Below, one piece after another: positions 55,143 to 62,753 of a DNA stretch of 64,000 bases. Source of the stretch: Streptomyces sp. S.PNR 29. Lineage in GTDB: Bacteria; Actinomycetota; Actinomycetes; Streptomycetales; Streptomycetaceae. Location: contig NZ_JANUQM010000012.1 of NCBI RefSeq assembly GCF_030386795.1, forward strand, positions 186,001-250,000. Reading direction: 5' to 3'. Made by a program: the position numbers and the translations under genes. A model generated the notes under the pieces. The model was given only the letters and a program-made list of their open reading frames with translations. It was not told the DNA's origin and ran no database searches. Position 1 is the first letter of the stretch. Each line of letters starts with the position of its first letter.

Positions 55143-56210
55143 ATGACCCGAAGCGCCGCTGACGGCCCCGGTTCCCGGTGGCGCAGCAGACGCAACTTCG
55201 CGGGCTCGCGTCCGGTGATGGACGACGTGGCCAAGCTGGCGGGGGTCTCCAAGCAGACCGTCTCCCGGGTGCTCAACGACCATCCGGCGGTCCGGCCCGC
55301 GACGCGGGAGGCGGTGCTGGAGGCCATGCGTGAGCTCGGCTACCGCCCCAGCCGCAGCGCGCGGTCGCTGGCCAGCGGGCGGACGCGGATGCTCGGCGTG
55401 ATCTCCTTCGACGCCGCGCGCTACGGGCCCGCCTCCATCCTGACCGCGATCAACACCGCAGCGCAGGACGCCGGCTACCTGGTGAGCTCCATCGCCCTCG
55501 ACACGGCGGACCACGACACGGTGGTGGAGGCCGTGAACCGTCTGTCGGCCGAGGGCGCGGACGGGGTGATCGCCATCGCCCCGCAACTGTGGGTGGGCAA
55601 GGCCCTGGCGGAGACCGACCTCGACACGCCCCTGGTGGTGCTGGAGAACGCCCTGGCGAACAGCACTCCCCTGGTCACCGGCGACTCCCGCACGGGCGCC
55701 CGCAAAGCCACCGAGCATCTCCTGGGCCTCGGTCACGCCACCGTCTGGCACATCGCGGGCCCGACCGGCTGGACGTCCGCCGACCATCGGCTGGAGAGCT
55801 GGCGGGAGACCCTGTCCGGCGCCGGGGCCGAGGTTCCCGATCCCCTCGTCGGCGACTGGAGTGCCGACTCCGGCTACGACCTGGGGCGGCTCCTGGCCCG
55901 GCGCCCGGAGGTGACGGCGGTGTTCGCCTCCAACGACCAGATGGCCCTCGGCCTGCTGCACGCCCTCCACGAGGCCGGACGGTCCGTGCCCGGCGACGTC
56001 AGCGTCGTCGGCTACGACGACATCCCGGAGGCCGCGCATCTGCTGCCGCCGCTGACCACGGTGCGCACCGACTTCGCGGAGATCGGCACACGCTCCCTGC
56101 ACCTGCTGCTCAACCGCATCGACGGCACCGCGGAACCGTCGCGGGACGACTCCCTCGTCCCGGTCGACCTCGTCGTCCGCCGCAGCAGCGGGCCGGTGCG
56201 GGAGCGCTGA
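55143..56210 (+). CDS. LacI-family regulator of the GH35 operon
   Basis: A 355-residue regulator. The helix-turn-helix is VMDDVAKLAGVSKQTVSRVLNDH, preceded by a 24-residue basic tail. The ligand domain keeps ASNDQMALGLL and VVGYDDIPEA. It closes the operon 106 bases after the second GH35 and probably binds the palindrome at 49588. Confidence 0.92.
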   Translation: MTRSAADGPGSRWRSRRNFAGSRPVMDDVAKLAGVSKQTVSRVLNDHPAVRPATREAVLEAMRELGYRPSRSARSLASGRTRMLGVISFDAARYGPASILTAINTAAQDAGYLVSSIALDTADHDTVVEAVNRLSAEGADGVIAIAPQLWVGKALAETDLDTPLVVLENALANSTPLVTGDSRTGARKATEHLLGLGHATVWHIAGPTGWTSADHRLESWRETLSGAGAEVPDPLVGDWSADSGYDLGRLLARRPEVTAVFASNDQMALGLLHALHEAGRSVPGDVSVVGYDDIPEAAHLLPPLTTVRTDFAEIGTRSLHLLLNRIDGTAEPSRDDSLVPVDLVVRRSSGPVRER

Positions 56211-56235
56211 ACACCGCGCCACGAGTCGGCCGGCG

Positions 56236-56600
56236 CTGCGCCATCAGGTGCCCGCGGTGGGCGAGGCGGTGGTGCCGATCCCGTTCCTGACGGCGACCGA
56301 CACCGCGATCGGTGACAGCATCACCCTGCACGTGGACGGCCGTCCGGTCACCGTGCGGATCGTGGGCGAGGTTCTCGACGCAGTTCGTCGACGTCAAACC
56401 CGGTACGGACGTCAGCGGTTACGTTCAGTCGCTCAACGCCGCCCTGGGAGCGCTGGGCGTCACCTCGACGAGCGAGAAGAGCAGCAGCGACAGCGACACG
56501 GTCGTCGTCCTGAACTCGCTGACGGTGCTGCTGACCCTGATGCTCGTCGCGGTCGCCGGCCTCGGTGTGCTGAACGGGGTCGTCCTCGACGGACGATCCG
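56236..56600 (+). pseudogene. fragment of an FtsX-like ABC permease
   Basis: One frame reads GEAVVPIPFLTATDTAIGD to VTVRIVGEVLD. After a shift near 56380 the next frame reads QFVDVKPGTDVSGYVQ, SLNAALGALGV and a membrane helix NSLTVLLTLMLVAVAGLGVLN. These are the periplasmic and third-helix parts of FtsX/MacB-type permeases. There is no start region, no C-terminus and no ATPase partner. It is dead. Confidence 0.65.
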
Positions 56601-56620
56601 TCGGTGGTGGACGGCCACCT

Positions 56621-56895
56621 GGCCGGTGCGGTCGCGGTGCGGGTCCGGGCCGCCCAGCCGGCCGGCAGCAGCGCGCCGAGGAGGGCGATCCGGCACCTCG
56701 TGCGCCATGCCGGAGTGCTCGCACGGCAACGCGACGGCCGCCGGTGGCCCGGCGACGTACGGCTGCCAGAGCGCCCCGGCCGAGAACCCGGCCGGCTTGC
56801 CCTCCTCCGCCACGACCACCGGCGTCTCCCCGCGCGTCCAGGAGACCGGCGTCCCGGCGGCGTCGCACCGCCGGGGCGCGGGGGCCGTCGGGCGG
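56621..56895 (-). pseudogene. mosaic of permease-end and thioesterase-like fragments, inverted
   Basis: Leftward, 56690-56621 reads IALLGALLPAGWAARTRTATA, like the last helix of FtsX permeases but opposite in strand to the neighbouring permease fragment. Before it, PVVVAEEGKPAGFSAGALW and QPYVAGPPAAVALPCEHSGM resemble the end of a peptide-synthetase-type thioesterase. This suggests an inversion or fusion at a deletion scar. Weakly supported. Confidence 0.3.
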
Positions 56896-56896
56896 A

Positions 56897-57031
56897 TCAC
56901 ATGCTTCTCAGTCTCAAGTAGCGGCGGGCCTCCGGCAGTTCGTTCAGGGCGATCAGGACCAGGACCGCGGCCACGGTTCCGACCGTGGTCCTCACCACGT
57001 TGGCGGGGAGGAAGAGGCCGTTCTTGTTCAT
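56897..57031 (-). CDS. DUF6893-like tiny membrane protein
   Basis: A 44-residue protein: a short N-terminus, one hydrophobic helix (TVGTVAAVLVLIALNEL), and a basic end EARRYLRLRSM. The RRYLR ending matches the DUF6893 family of small actinobacterial proteins. The Shine-Dalgarno AGGAGAGG sets the start at 57031. It ends the hydrogenase operon, 44 bases after the protease gene. Confidence 0.7.
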   Translation of the reverse strand: MNKNGLFLPANVVRTTVGTVAAVLVLIALNELPEARRYLRLRSM

Positions 57032-57040
57032 GGCACGGCC

Positions 57041-57074
57041 TCTCCTCATGGCAGGGATTCTCCTCATGGCAGGG
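57041..57074. repeat. 16-base direct repeat with 18-base period before the tiny gene
   Basis: TCTCCTCATGGCAGGG occurs at 57041-57056 and 57059-57074. On the coding strand each copy holds an ATG and a GAGGAGA ribosome-binding site, so the translation-start region has been duplicated. Confidence 0.7.
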
Positions 57075-57075
57075 T

Positions 57076-57840
57076 TCACCTCCTCTCGGCGGGGTCGGCG
57101 AGGATCTCGCCGAGCAGCGACTCGACGAACGGGACGGCGCGTGCGACGGCCTCGCGGACCGGTTCGCTGAGGCCGACGACGACATCGGGTTCGTCGCCGT
57201 TCATGCGGACCTGTGGCTCGCAGCCGACGACGAGGACGCGGGGCAGTTCTGCGTCGCCCAGGTGGCGGGCGAGGGCGAGGACCTTGACGGGGTCCATGGC
57301 ATGGGCCTCGGGGGCGCCCTCGGCGGGCAGCGTGGCGAGGTCGGGCTCGATGACGCTGAGGGTGCCGGGCGGCTGTCCGTGCGGGGTGGCGTCCAGCAGG
57401 ACGACGGTGTCGTAGCCGTCGAGCATGCGGTAGGCGAGGTCCATGCCGCGGATACCGAAGTCGGCGACGTGGACGCCGTCGGGCAGCGACCTGCGGGCCA
57501 GGGCGGTGGCGGCCTCGGGGCCGAAGCCGTCGTCGGCCATGAAGATGTTGCCCACGCCCGCGACGAGCACGCGGTGGCGCGGCGGGTCTCCGTCGGGCCC
57601 GGGGAGCGGTTCGAGCTCGTCGGGTGCGAAGAAGAACCGGTGGCCGATCTGGCTCGCGGAGCCGAGGTCGCGTCCCGGGTCGCCCTCAAGGACGACGGCG
57701 ACGTGCACCTGTCCCTCGAAGTCCTCCTCCACGGCGGCGACTTCGGCGATCCGCCCCGCCAGGGCCAGGTCCATGATGTCCGCCCGCCGGGACGGCCGCA
57801 GCCGCACTCGCGTGCCGGGGACGTAGGAGACGCCGTTCAC
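57076..57840 (-). CDS. hydrogenase maturation protease with N-terminal extension
   Basis: A 254-residue protein. About 90 N-terminal residues form a small beta-rich domain (VPGTRVRLRPSRRADIMDLALAGRIAEV), followed by an M52 maturation endopeptidase (VLVAGVGNIFMADDGFG, ADFGIRGMDLAYRML, VLLDATP). The Glu/Asp and Asp/His Ni-binding positions appear as ADDGFG and further acidic residues. It should cut the C-terminal tail of the large subunit after Ni insertion. The GTG overlaps the previous stop. Confidence 0.88.
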   Translation of the reverse strand: MNGVSYVPGTRVRLRPSRRADIMDLALAGRIAEVAAVEEDFEGQVHVAVVLEGDPGRDLGSASQIGHRFFFAPDELEPLPGPDGDPPRHRVLVAGVGNIFMADDGFGPEAATALARRSLPDGVHVADFGIRGMDLAYRMLDGYDTVVLLDATPHGQPPGTLSVIEPDLATLPAEGAPEAHAMDPVKVLALARHLGDAELPRVLVVGCEPQVRMNGDEPDVVVGLSEPVREAVARAVPFVESLLGEILADPAERR

Positions 57841-58841
57841 GTCCCCTCCCCCGAGACCGTCTGGAACTCCCGGATGGCGCCGTGCAGGCCCATCAGGTCG
57901 TCGGTGCCGAGCCCGGCACAGCGGTCGAGGATCTCGCGCGCCCGCGGATCGCTCGCCCGCGCCTCCGCCTGCTCCTCCTCGGTCAGGCTCAGCACGCTCA
58001 GCACCAGCAGCTGGTCGATCTCGGTGCCGTCGAACAGGTCGCCCGGGCTCTCGGGCGCGACGCGCGGGAAGTCGTACAGCGTGACCGGCGAGGACAGCAC
58101 GGTGTGCGCCCGGCCGTCTCCTTCGTCGGTGCCGACCAGCACGGGCCAGGTGCCCTCGTTGCGGCAGGCGGCGGCGGGGTCGCGCAGTGCGGCGGGCGGG
58201 TCGAGGAGGGAGACGAAGCGGCCGCGGTCGCTGTGCAGCACGGTGTGGGTGGAGACGAAGGCGTAGGGGGCGGCGGCCTCCCGCGCGTGCCGGGCACCGG
58301 GGTCCGGCAGGGGGCAGGGGGTGCTGTTGGCGATGCGCACGGTCAGCCGGCGTACGCCGTCCGCGGCCGGTTCGGCGGTGACCTCGACGGTGCCGGTGAG
58401 GTGCCGCCAGCCGCGGACCAGACAGGCGGATCCGCCCGGCAGCTGCTCGGTGTCGGTGCCCTCGGGGATGTCGACGGCCGCGGTGCCGGGGGCGCCGGTC
58501 AGCACGACCTCGCGTTCGGTCACCTCCTGCCAGCTGACGTAGCGCTCCCCCGCCACGGTCAGCTCGTCGACCGGGCGGCCGTCCCGCGTCACCGTGCGGT
58601 CCACCACCTGGAGGAACCGCACCCGCACGGTGAGGTCGTCGGCGGGTCCTTCGTGGAGCACCTGGGTGGTCATGGTGGCGGGTTCGCCGAGCGCGGCGGC
58701 GCAGGCGGCGGGGAAGACACCGCCGAAGGTCCAGCGTTTGGTGTTCTTCAGGGCGGACCTGCGGTAGGGCCACAGCAGATAGCCCTCGTACAGGCAGGTC
58801 CGGGTGATCTTCTCGACGTCCGAGAGGTCAGTGAGGGTCAT
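57837..58841 (-). CDS. hydrogenase-associated protein of unknown function
   Basis: A 334-residue protein: KITRTCLYEGYLLWPYRRSALKNTKRWTFGGVFP at the start, then beta-rich sequence, and a helical end LTEEEQAEARASDPRAREILDRC. I know it only as a companion of group 1h hydrogenase operons; no motif gives a reaction. ATG 58841 overlaps the DUF6084 gene by 14 bases. Cytosolic. Confidence 0.82.
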   Translation of the reverse strand: MTLTDLSDVEKITRTCLYEGYLLWPYRRSALKNTKRWTFGGVFPAACAAALGEPATMTTQVLHEGPADDLTVRVRFLQVVDRTVTRDGRPVDELTVAGERYVSWQEVTEREVVLTGAPGTAAVDIPEGTDTEQLPGGSACLVRGWRHLTGTVEVTAEPAADGVRRLTVRIANSTPCPLPDPGARHAREAAAPYAFVSTHTVLHSDRGRFVSLLDPPAALRDPAAACRNEGTWPVLVGTDEGDGRAHTVLSSPVTLYDFPRVAPESPGDLFDGTEIDQLLVLSVLSLTEEEQAEARASDPRAREILDRCAGLGTDDLMGLHGAIREFQTVSGEGT

Positions 58842-59526
58842 GGGGTCCCCGAGTGGTAGCGCCATCGAGCAGGGCGCGCACGGCGTCGTCGGGGCTGCCG
58901 AGGACGTGCCGGGCGCGGTAGGCGTCGAGCCGGTCGTAGGTGTCGCGGGACAGCCGCAGCCAGGGGCTCCCCGCGTGGTAGCGGCCCGTGACCGCGTGCC
59001 AGAGTGCGGCGGGCAGGGCGTACCGTGTGTCGCCGTCCGACCAGGAGATCCGGGCGGCGGCGAGGCCCCGCTCGTCCGGGAGCCGGTGGAAGACGGTGCC
59101 GCTGAACAGGAAGTCGAGCGGCACGTCTCCGGCGTCGCCGACCGCGCGCAGGTACTTGGTGACGGCCAGTTCGGTGTCGTACGAGCACTCGACGGGCAGT
59201 TCCACCGTCGTGCGGTCCTGGAACGCCGGGACGTGGAGGGTCGCCCGTGCCCAGGTGAGCGGTCGCATGCTGGTCGTCCACTGCTCGGGCGCGCCGAACA
59301 GCTCGCCGAGCGCCTCCTGGGACTCCGGCCGGTAGCGGCGGCGGGCGGGGTCGATGCGGACGACGGTGTGCAGGGCGATCGAGCCGACGGGGCTGCCGCC
59401 GGTCCTGGTGATCTCCAGCCGGAAGCGGAGGGTGGGCAGCGCGGCGAAGCGCTCCTCCTCCGCTCCGGTGACGGCGAAGGCCAGGACCGGCGCCACCGGA
59501 GCGGACAGCGCGCTCGTCGCCGTCAT
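58828..59526 (-). CDS. DUF6084 family protein, hydrogenase-associated
   Basis: A 232-residue beta-rich protein: LRFRLEITRTGGSPVGSIALHTVVRIDP, WARATLHVPAFQDRTTVELPV, CSYDTELAVTKYLRA, DFLFSGTVFHR. It is one of the conserved accessory families of group 1h hydrogenase clusters, without known activity. The ATG overlaps the preceding stop (ATGA). Confidence 0.85.
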   Translation of the reverse strand: MTATSALSAPVAPVLAFAVTGAEEERFAALPTLRFRLEITRTGGSPVGSIALHTVVRIDPARRRYRPESQEALGELFGAPEQWTTSMRPLTWARATLHVPAFQDRTTVELPVECSYDTELAVTKYLRAVGDAGDVPLDFLFSGTVFHRLPDERGLAAARISWSDGDTRYALPAALWHAVTGRYHAGSPWLRLSRDTYDRLDAYRARHVLGSPDDAVRALLDGATTRGPHDPH

Positions 59527-59729
59527 GGGGTGGGCAGGTTCGGCATGTCCCGGTCGACCGGGTTGCGGCGCCGGGCGTTGATGCCGGTGAAACTGCGGGC
59601 GGTGGTGCGGTCGTTGCGGCGGTGTCCCGGCTGGTGCTTGATCAGTCCGCGATGGTTGCCGCGCCGTACGCCCGCGACGTGCGACGGCTTGTCGGGCTCG
59701 ACATCGGGTTTGCCTACGGTGATGCCCAT
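59523..59729 (-). CDS. 68-residue basic protein of the hydrogenase operon
   Basis: A 68-residue, His- and Arg-rich protein (VAGVRRGNHRGLIKHQPGHRRNDRTTARSFTGINARRRNP, in pieces). No fold or metal site is certain; the His content might suit metal or nucleic-acid binding. It overlaps genes on both sides (16 and 4 bases), which supports it being translated. Function unknown. Confidence 0.75.
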   Translation of the reverse strand: MGITVGKPDVEPDKPSHVAGVRRGNHRGLIKHQPGHRRNDRTTARSFTGINARRRNPVDRDMPNLPTP

Positions 59730-60382
59730 GACGCCTCCTCGGTGGTGAAGGGGGTGGGTTCGGTCGGTTCGGTCGGTTCGGTGAGGGCACGGAAGAAGTC
59801 CTCGACGCGCTGCCACACCTCGGGGCCACCGTCCAGTCCCTTCCAGTGTGCGCGTACGACGGCGACCAGGCGGTAGCAGTCGTCGAGGGGGACGAGCCAG
59901 TACTCGTCCGCCCCGCGGGCCCGGTGCACCAGCAGGGCCTGTACGTCGGTGACGTGTTCCGGCAGGTCGGGATGGCACTGCTCGGCCTCCCGCCAGCTGT
60001 CCGGTGGGACGGTGGCACGCAGCGCGCCCAGTGGGCTCGGGTACGCCGCGGTGACCTCTCCCGTATCACCCGACCGGGTGAAGAAGGCGAGGGAGACGGG
60101 GACGCCGAGACCCGCCCACACGGCGTCGTCGATGTGGCAGTCCTCCAGCCGTCGCCGCTCCTGGGGCAGCAGCCGGTAGCCGCCGGCCGAGGTGGCGTCG
60201 TGGTCGAACAGCACGGCGCAGGCTCGGCAGGCGCAGGAGACGGTGCCGGTGACGGACTGGAGCACATGCCGGTGCGGGTGTCCGGGCGGCAGCGGTTCGG
60301 CGCACAGGTCGCACCGCTCCTCCCGGCCGCCCGGGCCCTCGGCTCGCGCCGCCTGCCGGGCCACGCGCCGCAGCCCGCTCAT
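59714..60382 (-). CDS. DUF5947 family protein with two CxxC motifs
   Basis: A 222-residue protein. Cys24/Cys27 (CDLC) and Cys50/52/55 (CACRAC) form a zinc-ribbon- or rubredoxin-like metal site near the N-terminus. The rest (YRLLPQERRRLEDCHIDDAVWAGLGVPVSLAFF) is typical of DUF5947. A redox or assembly role for the hydrogenase is inferred from position. Its ATG overlaps the NifU-like stop. Confidence 0.85.
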   Translation of the reverse strand: MSGLRRVARQAARAEGPGGREERCDLCAEPLPPGHPHRHVLQSVTGTVSCACRACAVLFDHDATSAGGYRLLPQERRRLEDCHIDDAVWAGLGVPVSLAFFTRSGDTGEVTAAYPSPLGALRATVPPDSWREAEQCHPDLPEHVTDVQALLVHRARGADEYWLVPLDDCYRLVAVVRAHWKGLDGGPEVWQRVEDFFRALTEPTEPTEPTPFTTEEASWASP

Positions 60383-60909
60383 CCGCGGGCACCTCCGCCG
60401 ACGGGCGTGCGGTCGCGGAACAGCGCGTCCACGGGGATCAGCGCCCCGTCCGCCGGGCCGCTCTCCACCCGTACGTCCTCGATCTCCGGCGCCCGCGCGG
60501 CGACGGCGTCGCGTACCGCCTGCTCGGTCCCGGCCGACCCGCAGCCGCCGGCGCGGATCCGGACCCGGAGCGCCGTGTCGGACAGCTCCAGGATCTCGGG
60601 CGGCTCGGGCAGGGTGGCGAGGGCCTGCCGTACCCGGTCCTCGACCGCGTCGGGATGGAGATCGTGGACGAGCAGCAGATGCCCGACCAGTTCGTCGGCG
60701 GCCAACCGGCCCAGCAGTTCGGGGTGTTCGGCCAGCTGGGCGGTGATCCGTCCCAGGCACTGCCCGTACAGCCCGACCAGTGTCTCGACGGTCTGCGCGG
60801 CCCGGGCGGCGGCGAGGCCGTCGGGCAGGGCGTCCAGACCGGACAGCCGCTCCTCGGCCAGCGCCACCTGGCTGCGGGCGTACGCGTCGTCCCACGGTTC
60901 GAAAGGCAT
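60379..60909 (-). CDS. NifU-domain-like protein, hydrogenase-associated
   Basis: A 176-residue protein: a helical N-terminal half (YARSQVALAEERLSGLDAL, VETLVGLYGQCLGRI) and a C-terminal domain like the NifU/Nfu scaffold (LRVRIRAGGCGSAGTEQ AVRDAV, in two parts). The usual CxxC appears as a single Cys in GGCGSAG, so classical cluster scaffolding is doubtful unless it dimerises. ATG 60909 lies 11 bases after the large-subunit gene. Confidence 0.83.
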   Translation of the reverse strand: MPFEPWDDAYARSQVALAEERLSGLDALPDGLAAARAAQTVETLVGLYGQCLGRITAQLAEHPELLGRLAADELVGHLLLVHDLHPDAVEDRVRQALATLPEPPEILELSDTALRVRIRAGGCGSAGTEQAVRDAVAARAPEIEDVRVESGPADGALIPVDALFRDRTPVGGGARG

Positions 60910-60920
60910 CGGCGGTCCGC

Positions 60921-62711
60921 CTAACCGGCCAGGGTGCCGAAGGTCGGCGAGTGGGACTGGGTGAGGGTGCGGCCGCCGCCGAGGTACATGTGGACGCCGC
61001 ACGGCAGGCACGGGTCGAAGCTGCGGACGGTGCGCATGATGTCGATGCCCTTGAAGTTGTCCGGCCCGTTCTCCTCGAAGATCGGGCAGCCCTGTACGGC
61101 GTCCTCGTAGGGGCCGGGGGTGCCGTAGAAGTCGCGCGGGCTGGCGTTCCACGGGGTCGGCGGGTACGGGTGGTAGTTGGCGATCTTGCCGTCCCGGACG
61201 ACCATGTGGTGGCTGAGCACGCCGCGTACGGCCTCGTGGAAGCCGACGCCGATGGCCTCCTTGGGCACCTTGAAGTCCTGGAAGGTCTTGGTGACGCCGT
61301 TGCGGACCTCCTTCAGTGCCTGGTCGACGAAGTGCAGTGCCATGGCCGCCGCGTAGGCGACGAAGTACATGCGGGCCCGGTTGCGCTCGATGGTGTTGGG
61401 GAACGGCGGCGGCGTCCACTCCAGCCTCCGCTCCGGTGAGGACGGCGTCTTCGGCAGGTCGATCTGCACGCTGTGGCCGGTGGAGCGCACGTACGGGGTG
61501 TTGACCTTCCCGGCGAGGGCGGTGACCCACAGGCGGGCGATGGGGCCGCCGCCGGTGTCGAGGGCGAGGAAGTCGTTGGTGCGCTTGTCGAACCAGCGGG
61601 GACTCATCACCCAGCTGTAGTTGCCGCCGTCGAGCTCACGTTTCTGCGGGGCGGGCAGGGTGGTCTGGTTCCAGGGGTGGCGCTTGTCGACCGGGTTGCC
61701 GAGCGGGTCCTTGTCGACGAAGGTCTCCTCGCCGGTCCAGTCCTCGTAGTAGGAGCTGCCGAGCAGGATGCGCATACCGAGGTTGATGTCGACCAGGTCC
61801 GTGGTGACGAGCTGGTTGTCGACCACGATGCCCGGGGTGACGAACATGCGGTTGCCCCACTCGTTCATCTTCTTGTAGCTGTAGTCGACGATCTCGGGGT
61901 CCTGGAAGGCGCCCCAGCAGCCGAGCAGCGTGCGGCGCCGGCCGACCTCCTCGTAGCCGGGCAGTGCCTCGTAGAAGAAGTCGAAGACGTCGTCGTTCAT
62001 GGCGACGGCACGTTTGATGAAGTCCAGGCAGCGGGTGAGCCGCACCAGGTAGTCGGTGAAGACCTGCGGGGTCGCCATCGTGCCGACGCCGCCCGGGTAG
62101 AGCGTGGAGGGGTGCACATGGCGGCCCTCCATGAGGCAGATCATCTCGCGGGTGACCCGGCTCATGACGAGCGCCTCTTTGTAGGTGGCCCCTTCGAAGG
62201 GGTTGTAGGAGCGCATGATGTCGCCGATCGTGCGGCAGCCGTGCTGGTCACCGCGCGGGGCGGGGGTGCGCTCGGCCCGCTCCCACACGCCCGGGTTGGT
62301 CTCCTTGACCATGCGTTCGCAGTAGTCGACGAAGACCATGTTGTCCTGGAAGATCGTGTGGTCGAACATGTACTCGGCGGCCTCGCCGAGGTTGATGATC
62401 CACTCGCCGACCGGCGGTGTCTTCACGCCGTAGGCCATGTTCTGCGCGTACACCGAGCAGGTGGCGTGGTTGTCACCGCAGATGCCGCAGATGCGGCTGG
62501 TGATGAAGTGCGCGTCGCGGGGGTCCTTGCCCTTCATGAAGACGCTGTAGCCGCGGAAGACCGATGAGGTGCTCTTGCACTCCACCACCTCGCGGGTGTT
62601 GAAGTCGATCTTCGTGTAGATGCCCAGGTTGCCGACGATCCGGGTGATCGGATCGAACGCGACATCGGTGAGGGTGCGCTGCTCCGCGGGGGCGGCCTGG
62701 CTCGTCGTCAC
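60921..62711 (-). CDS. hhyL: NiFe hydrogenase large subunit, group 1h
   Basis: A 596-residue catalytic subunit. L1 is RICGICGDNH (Cys75, Cys78) and L2 is DPCLPCGVH (Cys568, Cys571, His574); these four Cys bind the Ni-Fe(CN)2CO centre. The 22 residues after His574 should be removed by the maturation protease. The insertions and L2 (with MYLGGGRTLTQSH) are those of actinobacterial high-affinity hydrogenases that oxidise atmospheric H2 during starvation or sporulation. GTG 62711 has a GAAAGGA site; an ATG-like start at 62729 is less likely. Confidence 0.95.
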   Translation of the reverse strand: MTTSQAAPAEQRTLTDVAFDPITRIVGNLGIYTKIDFNTREVVECKSTSSVFRGYSVFMKGKDPRDAHFITSRICGICGDNHATCSVYAQNMAYGVKTPPVGEWIINLGEAAEYMFDHTIFQDNMVFVDYCERMVKETNPGVWERAERTPAPRGDQHGCRTIGDIMRSYNPFEGATYKEALVMSRVTREMICLMEGRHVHPSTLYPGGVGTMATPQVFTDYLVRLTRCLDFIKRAVAMNDDVFDFFYEALPGYEEVGRRRTLLGCWGAFQDPEIVDYSYKKMNEWGNRMFVTPGIVVDNQLVTTDLVDINLGMRILLGSSYYEDWTGEETFVDKDPLGNPVDKRHPWNQTTLPAPQKRELDGGNYSWVMSPRWFDKRTNDFLALDTGGGPIARLWVTALAGKVNTPYVRSTGHSVQIDLPKTPSSPERRLEWTPPPFPNTIERNRARMYFVAYAAAMALHFVDQALKEVRNGVTKTFQDFKVPKEAIGVGFHEAVRGVLSHHMVVRDGKIANYHPYPPTPWNASPRDFYGTPGPYEDAVQGCPIFEENGPDNFKGIDIMRTVRSFDPCLPCGVHMYLGGGRTLTQSHSPTFGTLAG

Positions 62712-62753
62712 TCGACGGATTCCTTTCACACAAGGGACAAGCGGGGGTCGGGG

